A stretch of DNA of 64,000 nucleotides from Siphonodentalium dalli (taxonomy: Eukaryota > Mollusca > Scaphopoda > Gadilida > Siphonodentaliidae). The translations under genes and the position numbers were made by a program. This document shows, one piece after another, positions 51,300-61,570 of the stretch; positions within the stretch are counted from its first letter, which is position 1, and every line of letters starts with the position of its first letter. The notes beneath the pieces are model-generated. The model had not been told where the DNA came from. It worked only from the letters and a program-made list of their open reading frames with translations, and made no database searches. The stretch lies in NCBI GenBank assembly GCA_032622095.1, contig CP136063.1:271181426-271245425 (forward strand), written 5' to 3'.

Positions 51300-52119
51300 G
51301 GTAAAGTTTCAAAATCTAGTTCTTTATAAAGGTTGTTGGTCAAAGGTTTTTTCAATTTTATCCAATAGTAATGCTTTTTTTACAATAACAATTATGACTT
51401 TTGGGGATTCAGCCAAATGTCAGCTATCTATTGGCTGCATTCGATCACATGTTCGATTACTGCGATACCATCGGACAATTCAAATGTTGTTTGGCAACGT
51501 CCATTGCAAGACTTTCTTTGGATATCATTTTGATGAGTCTAAGAAACGATAAGGTGAGTAAGTGAAAATTCATTTAACTTGTAGTATTCATACCTCAAAT
51601 ATACTCAACATAGGGTAAATAAACGTATGTTGTTGTCATGATGATATATATTAGGTTAGTTAGTCGATTATGGTTGATTTAGTTTCTTCTCCCCCACCTG
51701 ACATGTCTCAAAGCGTCTCTGTTAATACAATTATATCCCTCTTTCTAACTCAGACGCACCGCTTATTTTATTTGCGACTTTGTATAGATTGTTAAACACT
51801 CGGCTTACCGTACATTACAACCAGTGAATTTCATGTTGAAATCATACTTATAAACACATAGCGGGAGCCAGTTTTAAGGAGCCAATCAAAATGTTTGTTT
51901 CATTTTATCTTGGGATAAGTAACAAAATGGCGTAGCGAAGCTGACACGTCAAGATTTACGGAAGGAAAAGTCAACTAAACACGATTTTCTCTTGTGAATT
52001 TTAATGAAAACATATGGGTAAATCCTTAAGCAAATGTCAGTTAAAACATATCAAGACTGTTCTGAGAAAATGAGCGGAAGTTATTTTTGTGAAGCTCAAT
52101 GTTTTGTTGATCCAGTACA

Positions 52120-52256
52120 ATGAAAAGCGCCTGTCGATATTCGAGGTAGGCGTTGAACTGAAGGGACGGACATAAATCCCATGAAAAATTTAGCTCAATT
52201 TAGCTACATGAGCTCAAATGAGCTATTTAGCTCATTTGGCACCTGTGCCCGACCTG
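52120..52256 (-). repeat. right terminal inverted repeat
   Basis: Counterpart of 40707-40843, ending GTGCCCGACCTG. The following CTGGT matches the left flank. Confidence 0.95.
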
Positions 52257-52761
52257 CTGGTACTGGGGCAAATTGGGTGCAATTGCCAGGTGGACAAATT
52301 ATTGTACTTTGCAAGTACATTTCAAGAATGCCTGGACAAACATACATGTATATTATGATATCTCTGAATGATTAATCGTTAATCATTAATTTTTCACATT
52401 CATAAAAGTTTTCAATATGCCCATTAGCGTGATCGATGAGAAATGCACTGCACTCTTAGTGTTACATGGTTGCGAGGTACATGTATATGGTACAAGTCTG
52501 CGAGTTACATGTATGCTAAAAAAAATTCTATATCAGATTTATGGAGGCACGTACTCAGCACTAGGATGATTTTTCATTGCTTCACATGTGCTTGCTTTGA
52601 CAGTGAGCTCGAACAAATATTTTGAATTTTGGAAAATTCCCAGGCCCTCCTTATAAGCTAATATAACATGTGAGATCTAAAACCCTAAATGTAAACAATG
52701 GATGAAATATGTCCACCTACATGTACTAGTACCTCCTCATAATCCTTGAAATTCTACAAAT

Positions 52762-52927
52762 TTGTTGAAAAATACTACTAGTAGCGATAACAAGATAACA
52801 AGATAACAAGATACACCAATGCATTCATATGTTTTTGCACATAAAACCATGATATATTTGAAACTTTCAATTTGAATCTATGAATGCATTGGTGTATCTT
52901 GTTATATCGCTAGTATTTTTCAACAAA
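52762..52927. repeat. 166-bp palindromic MITE with internal 'gataacaa' microsatellite
   Basis: Ends 'ttgttgaaaaatactact' and 'agtatttttcaacaaa'; inner stems 'acaccaatgcattcat' and 'atgaatgcattggtgt'. One stem has expanded 'gataacaa' units. Confidence 0.82.
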
Positions 52928-53540
52928 TAAAATAGGTCTATCAGAATAGTTCACTATCTAAGGCGTTGTGTAATTACGGTGTCACATTGCAAGTTATGTG
53001 ACAAGCTATGAGCAGCACAGTAAAGACATCAAATCATTTTCTTGACCACATATCTACTACAAACATATTTGTCATTGATCCCTAATGGAGTTTCGCATAT
53101 GTAAGAGAATGCATGATTGGCACAGGGTTTTCGCAAAATTTCAAGAAGCTCCAGTCATAGAAGGGTTATAAATAATTAAGACAGTTGTACACATTAAACG
53201 GACATGGCTCATTCGAACCCTAAAATTTATGTTTACGTAATTCGAGAAAAGGGGTCTCAAAACATATATGCAAACCAGCATCCCTATCATTTTTGGTACG
53301 CGATAATGTGTTTCCATTGGATCTTATTTGTCCATACGAGAATAATAGCCTCTGTTGACATGGATGTAACAATAGACCAGTTTTTCAGTTTGTTACACAA
53401 TGTCAACATGAATTTTAGTCATTTACATTGATTCTTGGAAAACATTGATTTTTCTCAAATATACTCTAATCACAATTTAGTAGTCAATAATTCTCAGTTG
53501 GCTGTCGATGAACTGCAGTTAGTTAAATTCCGTAGTTGTT

Positions 53541-54125
53541 TTTAAATATACTCAAGCCAATCAAACAGTACCCATATCATCAAGATACAACATTTCTTCA
53601 AAATATGCTTTAGTTATCAGAATCGATGTATTGCAATAAAATAATGCTAATCACTGTCAACTATGGTATCAAATTACTCAAAACTTGTTGTTTACCAACA
53701 TTCTTTCAACAAAATATGGTAGTATCATCACTAAAGTATATCAAAATTTGATCGTATTACCACTTGACTTTAGAGTTATCCATTTTCTTCCGCAATTTGT
53801 CCGAGAACCTCAGTTTGACCACGTGTTTCTGGGCCACATATTATACATCTCGAGAAATAACAAACTTCAAAAATTGATAACTGATCACTCCGAGCTTTGA
53901 TGGGTGGGTTCCTCGACTCAAAGCAAAAAATTTTTGCCCCCAAAACAAAAGAAATAGTAATATGGAGTGTCTGATCATCGGATTGAGTACCTCCTACCCA
54001 GGTGGTGAAAAATAAAAGATATGAAAAATTGATATCTGATAACTCTGAGCTTTGATTGGTGGGGTCCTCGACTCATATCTAATATTGTGTTAACCCCCGA
54101 GCCGGAGAAACACTAATTTAGGACC
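53541..54125. repeat. MITE family 'GGTACTCAATC', copy plus 3' half duplicate
   Basis: A first copy at 53541-53993 ends 'catcggattgagtacc'. A second partial copy follows (54000-54125) with 'ggtggtgaaaaataa' and 'actctgagctttgatt'. Confidence 0.72.
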
Positions 54126-55503
54126 GAAATGAAAATTGGGAAAATATGTTTCTACTTCTAATAAAAAGGAACGATATTGAAAACTGTCACTCAAATATTT
54201 TAAATTTTATTTCTCCATCAGTTTAATTAAAACCACCTGCCTCTGAGTCACAAGATGAAATGTGGGAAAATGGCAAACATGGTAAGACCTCCAGGTCAGG
54301 GATAAATGCTGAAAAGACAAAATAGTCTTGTCGATAAAAGTTTTGATCTAGAAAATATTTGGACTACATGTAAGTTGGTTTTTATTCCATTTTGAAGAGG
54401 AATAATAATCATATCCTCTATAACATAATCAAAATCTGATAAACCTGCTTGGAGCAAAATGTTCTATTCAAAATGGCATCCATGATGACAATTGGTATTG
54501 AAAAATGCCTATCACTTTCTGTGATAGGTGGCTTTAGGTGAATCAACTATTGCCAAGTTAGTAATAAAATGAAATATACACAAACAATGCTTTAATAGTC
54601 GTAAACGATATAATTATGTAGAATGTCTGTACCAACATGGCTATAACACACCTGTTACCCCATTTGATATTGGAATAGTTAGAAAATAGACATGAAAAAT
54701 AACACCAAAAACAGTGTCTTCACCATCGGTTATAGTAGTAGAATCAGGGTAGTATAGGATTAAATTTGTTTTCAATTATTTTTCCTCAGTATGTGTCTAC
54801 AGTATATTGTTTACACGCCGTTCACTCAACACAACATTCAAATTATACAGCATTGCGGAACACAAAGCTCATATCTTATACTTCATATCATATCTATTTG
54901 TTCTGTGTGTTGAAAAAAATTCTTTATAACAGTTAATCCAAGTAGATAATTAAAACAGTTCCAATGCTACGCGCATGTGCACACTCTCCCCATCTTTCTA
55001 TTGTTTACAGTTGATTTCAACATATAAACGCGCAGTGGACGGATCTACGTAAATTGTGAAAAACTATGTGGATATATACTTAGGCCAATGAAAAAAGATA
55101 CATGTTTCCGCACGTCGACCGACCCTAAAAATAACCTCAGACCAGGGGGGTCTGGAAAAATATTGCACATATAGGGCCAAAAAAAAATATTTCAGACCCC
55201 GAGAAAACCATCACCCCATTTGTGCAAAAAAAATCCTCAAAATTTTGGGGGCCCACCCCCCTTTCTCATGTTTGTTTTTCAAAATTTTGGAGTTTTTTTT
55301 TAGCCGTTCATCAATACGGTAACTGTGTTAACTGCCTTTCAATCCCATTCCACTATCCTTTTTTGGTGCAAACTCTTGCTGTGTACCATTAAGACTCGAG
55401 CAATAACATGCTTAATTGGTAAACACAGATCAGAAAAACAAACTGTATTTCCAGGTGTTTCCTGTATCTAACATCAATGATAAAGCATGTAGGTACATTA
55501 TAA
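54126..55503. other. unassigned interval
   Basis: AT-rich with poly-A/T and G/C runs near 55140-55300. No gene or recognisable element. Confidence 0.5.
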
Positions 55504-55889
55504 TACCCTGCTTGACAAAACAAGTGTACACCTAACCGCGGTGCAGTTAGCGTTGCCACCGTTGCTGAAATGCAACTACTAGTACACCGCGGCTCCACCG
55601 GCTACAGTTGGGCCGCGGTGTACTTGCCGTTCGGCCATGGTGTAATTGCCACACCGCGGTGTACGTTCATTAAACTGAAAAAAGACGATGCAAACCAGAA
55701 ATCTAACCACGGTGTACATGCCGTTCGGCTGCGGTGTAGTTGCCTTTCGGCCGCAGTGTACTTGCTGTTGGGCCACGGTGTACTTGCCGTTCGGCCGCGG
55801 TGCTCAACTGCAGTTACAAACTCTGACACCGCGGCCGAACGGCAAATACACCGCGGTGCCAATGGACACTTGTTTTGTCCAGCGGGGTA
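55504..55889 (+). repeat. CCGCGG MITE, full-length copy
   Basis: 386 bp from TACCCTGCTTGACAAAAC to TTTTGTCCAGCGGGGTA, TA at each edge. The interior is typical, with 'gttcggccgcggtg' units. Open frames on both strands are repeat translations. Confidence 0.9.
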
Positions 55890-55916
55890 TGTCACAAATA
55901 GTCCTAGACCCCATTA

Positions 55917-56138
55917 TACAGTAATGCCCTAAGTAATCAACCTCTTAACCAAAGCATAATTATGGGTAACGTTCAGGATTTAGTCGGAATATGGCTTGTT
56001 GCCTTTCATCGGAAAGCTCTCGCCGTAAGCTTTCCGATGAATGGCAACAAGCCATATTTCCGACTAAATCCTGAAAAGTTACCCATAATTCTGCTGGTTA
56101 TTTAAAGATGTCGATTACTTTAATAGGGCATTACTGTA
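55917..56138. repeat. palindromic MITE 'ACAGTAATGCCC', full-length
   Basis: 222 bp with TA edges. A long hairpin runs through 'ggatttagtcggaatatgg' and 'cttgttgcctttcatcggaa' with their complements. Confidence 0.9.
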
Positions 56139-56247
56139 GTCTGTAGCCTTAATATATCGAGTGTGTTGTGTGTGACAGAACACTGGCCAGTGTAAATAGT
56201 GGTAAACAAGTCAGGGGTTCCACAATTATTTGTACATGACCAAAAAA

Positions 56248-56347
56248 CTCTTCAGTCTTATTCACCGAGGTGGGGTGGTGGAGGGGAATTGTTTTTTTTT
56301 TCAGTCTTATTCACCAAAGGTGGGGTGGTGGAGGGGAATTGTTTTTG
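56248..56347 (+). repeat. two-copy direct repeat
   Basis: 'cagtcttattcaccgagg' plus 'tggggtggtggaggggaatt' occurs twice about 52 bp apart. Confidence 0.8.
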
Positions 56348-56444
56348 GTTAGGTATACACAGAGATATACATGTATGGTTATTATATCCCCTGATATTAG
56401 TTGGCAGGTACCGGTATATTGTTGACCGTCCGACCATACAAACA

Positions 56445-56765
56445 TTTTGCATTGTAACTCGGGAGTCGGTTGTCATATTTTGATGCTCTATGGCACGGTG
56501 ACAGACCAGAAATGGGGAATGAATATGCATAATATCACGGGTTGTGACCATCGGTGCCTACCAGAGTTATGGGCCCTGTTCGGCTTTATGAAATTCAGTC
56601 CGTTCAAAGTTTTTGCAATATAAGTGTCTGTTGTCGAATTTCCGATTTGGTTTGGTATGGTGATAGACCAGAATGATAGGGAAGGACAGGTTTTGCCTGT
56701 CAATGCATACCAGAGTTTCCGGTCTTGTTCCATCCGTAAACACATTATGCATTATTATAACTCAG
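56445..56765 (+). repeat. diverged two-unit repeat next to the SINE
   Basis: Two ~160-bp units share 'ggtgacagaccagaa', 'taccagagtt' and a terminal 'ttatgcattattataactc'-like stretch. Possibly an older repeat into which the SINE inserted. Confidence 0.45.
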
Positions 56766-56965
56766 GGGCTCCCGGTGGTACAGTCGGTAGAGTGCCAGGT
56801 GAATTACTCCGTCCAGTGCCGACGAAGCTGGTTCGAACCCCGTCATAGGTAGAGTGACTGGAATCATGTATCTGGGCAAGTTTGTCAGTTGCTCTCTGGG
56901 GGGTCGGTGGTTTATACACGCAGTGAGACGATTTGCAATTTGAAAGGAATATACATGTATACATG
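56766..56965 (+). repeat. tRNA-derived SINE
   Basis: A polymerase III A box, TGGTACAGTCGG (56776-56787), and a B box, GGTTCGAACCC (56830-56840), lie about 50 bp apart. A tRNA-unrelated body follows, ending near 'gcaatttgaaagg'. The anticodon stem is not preserved, so it is a SINE head and not a working tRNA gene. Confidence 0.8.
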
Positions 56966-57070
56966 TATGTCAGCTGTGTATGTCACTAATAAATTGTTGG
57001 AAAATCTATGACCACAATTTCAACCTATTTTTGGTATAAAGTTTCCAACTAAATGTTGAGTGATGTTTGA

Positions 57071-57280
57071 CTGCAGTTGGTGGGATTAAGACCCATGCAT
57101 AACCAGCCCACGTCCCACTCTGATGCCCCGTCCCAAGAGGGTGTTCTTGCATTCATCACTGATGATGAGAAATTGTCAATATTAGATCTCATTGGAAAAC
57201 AGGGTTTGATCTCGTCAGGGAGGGGATACAACCCCTTGTCCATGAGGGTTAGCTGCACCCATTGGGGAGATCTGCAATAG
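57071..57280 (+). CDS. candidate terminal exon (weak)
   Basis: After the acceptor-like 'gtttgactgcag', 69 codons run open to TAG. They contain SHSDAPSQEGVLAFITDDEK and LDLIGKQGLISSGRG. The composition looks coding but I recognise no domain and no partner exon. Confidence 0.2.
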   Translation: MQLVGLRPMHNQPTSHSDAPSQEGVLAFITDDEKLSILDLIGKQGLISSGRGYNPLSMRVSCTHWGDLQ

Positions 57281-58127
57281 TCAGCCCGGTATTATAATCT
57301 GGAGATATCCTGGTGGCACCCATGTTGCAAAAGATATAAAAAAGTTTAAAGACAACAGAGCAGAAATCAGGGGGCCAATAACAAGGCCTGCATGTGGTCT
57401 CATAACCACAAAACTAAATGAAAGTCACCCATATCAACCCAAATTGGATGCAGTATATATATATGATTATATATGATTTCATTATCTCTATATCATATAT
57501 ATTCGGTCTCTAAAAACCATTAAATGCACTCAACATGTGATTTCCTCATGCTCCTGTTACGCAAATTCTAGTATAAAAATTTGTTAATTTCAGACAAAGC
57601 TCAAACATAACATCTGACCAGACAAGACATAGAAATCGCTAATCCCATTACCATGCTAACAACATCAGTCGAACATGATACACCTTCAAAACAATAACAC
57701 CGGACACTAGATTACGACCAACCACAGTCACACACGCCATGGATAAATACACTGTCAAAAGCACAGTATTTTTTTTGTACGGTTATATCTGGCATATATC
57801 AATGGTTATATATAAACAGACTACGAGCATCTGTCCACAGGTCATTTGCGTAAAAAAAATAATATCTAATTCTTTCATTCCATCAAGGTACTTATATCTT
57901 CAAAGGATGAAGCAGAAGTTTTTAGGCTGTCAGTAAGATTCTAAGAGATAAGGTGGCAACTAAAGGTTTAAAGGGATACTGTACACAAATGTTGTTGTTG
58001 GCTTCTATAGTCTCTGAGTTGGAGAATAAGGTAACAATTTTTCCATTATTTGAAAGTCTGTTGAGTACGAAGTAGTGTTACGGATGGCAAATTTACCCAA
58101 ATGCAAAAATACAAATTGTCGTTGTCG

Positions 58128-58740
58128 AGTAATTATACCCCCACTTTCGAAGAAAATGGGGGGTATACTGGATTGACTGCGTCTGTCCGTCACGCTTTCT
58201 CCGTCTGTTTGTCTGTCCGTCCGTCTGACCTCATAACTCGAACAACTATAAACCGATTTCAATAATTTTTTGTATGCAATCTCCTTAGGACGGTGTCTCC
58301 GCATGTCTCCGCGGTTCGGTCCGACTTTTTTTTTTCAAGTTACGCCTCTTTTTCGATTTATTTTGACTTAGAAAATTCTGTCCGACTTAATAGCTTTAAC
58401 AAATATGAACCGATTTCAATAATTTTTGGTATACATGCTTCTCACAATACCCTCTCTACATGATGCGGCTAGGGATTGGCTCAGACTGTTTTTCGTAATA
58501 TTACACCTTATTTTCGACTTATTTTGACTTGGAAAATTCTGTCTGACTTAACAACTTTAACAAATATGAACCGATTTGAATAATTTTTTCTGTACAAGCT
58601 TCTTGTGACACCATATCGATATTATTAGTCCGAATTTTTCTTTAAAGTTAAAAATCTTTTTGGTTGAGTTTACGGATAATGCGGGTTGAATTTGCCACGG
58701 TGGGTGTATGCTAGCACTCGAGTGTACACCTCTTGTTTTT
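58128..58740 (+). repeat. oligopyrimidine 'ctgtccgtccgtc' invertebrate repeat
   Basis: A 'ggggggtatac' start is followed by 'gtctgtccgtccgtctgac', then about three diverged ~150-bp units sharing 'aatatgaaccgattt', 'aataattttt' and 'ttattttgact.gaaaattc'. Repeats of this type are common in marine invertebrate genomes, from memory. Confidence 0.7.
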
Positions 58741-59159
58741 GAACAGTTTTCAACCAAATGTATCAAATAAAAGTTATATTATATGCATACTAGTCCCATT
58801 TAAGTTATTGTATCGTCACTAGTCACTGAGTGGCTTGAGTTTTCTCCCCGTATCAGCATTATGTTTAAAACGATCGTGTGTGCCATTTACCAATCCAGTA
58901 TCCCTCAATTAATTTGATTACGTCTTGTACACGGAAATTTGTAATTTAAGTTACGCCATTTTATGGCTCCAGTCATAAATTGAATTTATAGCAAATTATT
59001 AACTTTGATTTTAAGATAGCCTATTAACCTGAGCATTTACAAAATACATCTTTGACTCAAATTACTTATGTTTCTATATATTATCGATATTAGATCGTTG
59101 TTATCACCGGAAATTTATTATCGGAAACATTTTTTTCTTAGACATATCTCAACAACATT

Positions 59160-61570
59160 TGTCTAATATTAGTCCAGTGCCTTTATGGTTTTACCCAGAA
59201 CTAATTGCAACAAATTTTTTTTTTGCTGGAATAGGTACATAGACCCTCCATAAACAACATACTAAAAATCAGCAAAAATCGGAAAAAAGGAAAATTGGTG
59301 ATTTTCGTTAAATAAATTTGGGAAATTTTGGTTAAATCATCCATTTATGGATTTTCTTTTAGCGTATTTAAAAAATTCAAATACACAAGTCCTACAAATA
59401 TCATGCCAATTTTGTTACCCTCGCTTTTCTGAACACAGAACTGAGAACCATTGCCAGATTTTTGGAGTATTTTTCGAGTTGTGTGACTTCAAAAACGCAA
59501 ATTTACCTTATTTCGGTGCCTAAATTTTGCAGAATGAGCCAAATGTCATATGTTATGGTTTAACCCTTTACCCAACAGAAGGGCCCTGTGCCAATGCATT
59601 CTCTTATATATGCGAGTCGACCATAGGTCGCCTCGCATATATAACAGAATGCATTGGCTTAGCACATTAAAAATTATAAAATTGTTAAAGAATGTAAGAA
59701 AAAATGGTAAAAAGTGTTAACATAAAATTTTTTTTAGGCCAATGCATTCTCTTATATATGCGAGGCGACCTATGGTCGACTCGCATATATAAGAGAATGC
59801 ATTGGCACAGGGCATAACTGTAACCATCACAATGTGGTCAATGAGCCGGTTCCAATGATATCCATATTTGTATGGTTTTATTGAGACAGACCCAAGATAT
59901 TTTAGGCTGTTGAAGCTTTATTTGGCCGGTTTTGGCCGGATTGTTGTGTAAAGGGTTAATAATTATCTAAAAAAAACGAGCCCGAAATACAGGGCTTTTC
60001 CTCACTTGATAAAGCAAAAAAAATTATTATTATGTGCATCTATGGTTAAGAAGAATAAAATATTCTCGAACAAAATGTGTGTTCCATTGTATGGACTTAG
60101 CCAAATTTGCCACTGACATAGAACTCGTGTGATGAAATGCAATATTTGGGGTCATGTAACTGAATAAATTACAATCTATATGCTCTGCCTTTCTCGTAAC
60201 CTTTTAAGAATACAAGATAGAACAAATTGTGATGGAATTTCTAAATACATTTGTGAAGAAAATTAAATTATGGCTATTTTGGGGCGTTTTTGTAAATATT
60301 TTAAAGGTTTTTGTGCATATTCAGAAAAATTAACAAAAGTTATTGTGTAAAAGTATTTTATCTTCTTATATTAGTTTTTTGTTGAGAAAATAACATATCA
60401 ATGGTTATACCAATGAATGTCACTGGATTTATCTCATCACTTCGGATAATTTACTACAAATTTGAATGGCAGAAACATGGGGTAGGGGATAGCATATCAA
60501 CAAAAACTTCAAAATCAAGCATCTTGAATCATACAACATTATATTATCAGCTTCTGCATGTATTGTTCTTTCATACGTAACTTAAAACTTTTTTGTTTAT
60601 ATACATTGACAGCGCTATAATCCTTTTTGTCGTAATTTGGCAGTGAAATGTCAAATTGTCATTTTGGAATTATTTTTAATCAACATAGCAATAACATTCT
60701 AAATAAACGTCCAGTAACGTATTAAGCTGTTTAATAACGCAACGGGAACTAAAGTGTTGTGGGAGGAAAGTTCAAATAATTTTACGCACTAAAACACCAT
60801 TTGTTTTTTCTCTTTATGCCCAAATACCTTTTTGAATGAACAAAAATTTCTCAACATGGCATTTTTGGAAACAAGTTAAGACCAAGGATTCAAAGGGCCA
60901 TAAGTTGATTTTCTTAAACAATGGTTTGTTAATATCTTTGCAATTTGTTCAATCTAGTATACTTATTACTTAAAAGGTAATAAGAAAAGCAGGGCATATG
61001 GATATCAATTTATTGATTTACATGACCTCAAATATTGCGTTTCATCACACGAGTTCTGTGTCAGTGGCAAATTTGGCTAAGTCCATGCAATGGAACACAC
61101 ATTTTGTTTGAGAATAGTTTATTCTTCTTAACCATAGGTGCACATATTAATCATCTTTTGTGTTTTATCTTGTGAGGAAATTACAAAAACAGGGAAAACT
61201 CTCTGTCTTTTGCATTAGTTTTTTAAATAATTAACCATAAAATATGATATTTGGCTCATTCTTCAAATTTTAGGCTCAGAAATAAGGTAAATTCGCGTTT
61301 TTGGAGGCACACAACTTGAAAAATACTCAATAAACCTTGAAATGGTTTTCAGTTCTGGATTCATGATAGTGAGGACAACAAAATATGTATGATATTTGTA
61401 GGATTTGTCAATTTGATTTTGTTATATGAAAATCCATAAATTGATGATTTGATAAAATTTCCCCATAATTATTTCACGGAAATAAACAATTTCCCTTTTT
61501 CCGATTTTTGCCGATTTTGAGTATGTTGTTTATGTACTTGTTTGAGAAAAAAAAAATCTGTTAATATTAG
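59160..61570. mobile_element. 2.4-kb foldback element
   Basis: The arms pair in reverse complement: 59270-59540 with 61260-61540, and 59985-60140 with 61010-61190. Shared words include 'caaatttggctaagtccat', 'ggaacacacattttgt' and 'gcaaaaatcggaaaaa'. The outer ends carry 'ctaatatta'. No coding sequence. The left arm is interrupted by the TTAA MITE at 59564-59955. Confidence 0.82.
59564..59955. mobile_element. piggyBac-like MITE with TTAA duplication
   Basis: 392 bp with ends CCCTTTACCCAACA and TTGTGTAAAGGG, flanked by TTAA on both sides (59560-59563 and 59956-59959). The opposite foldback arm keeps a single TTAA at 61231-61234. CCCTTT ends with TTAA target sites are the piggyBac hallmark. 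The interior contains two 'tgccaatgcattctcttata' palindromes. Confidence 0.85.

Larger units (their letters stand above)
40707..52256. mobile_element. 11,550-bp DNA transposon with MADS-PHD and DUF6589-like genes
   Basis: Near-identical terminal inverted repeats lie at 40707-40843 and 52120-52256, beginning CAGGTCGGGCACAGGTGCC. The pentamer CTGGT flanks both ends exactly (40702-40706 and 52257-52261). Inside are two convergent multi-exon genes: a plus-strand MADS-PHD gene (41488-43867) and a minus-strand gene (51299 to about 43924). Gene 3' ends nearly meet at 43.9 kb. Intron 1 of the minus gene contains a MITE (50554-51040). A two-gene layout with a separate DNA-binding protein resembles Harbinger-type elements, but neither protein matches the Harbinger set. 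I know of no superfamily with this combination. Confidence 0.9.

Noticed and set aside
56766-56850. Functional tRNA gene
   Set aside because: A and B boxes are present, but no anticodon stem or acceptor pairing could be made. It fits a SINE head.
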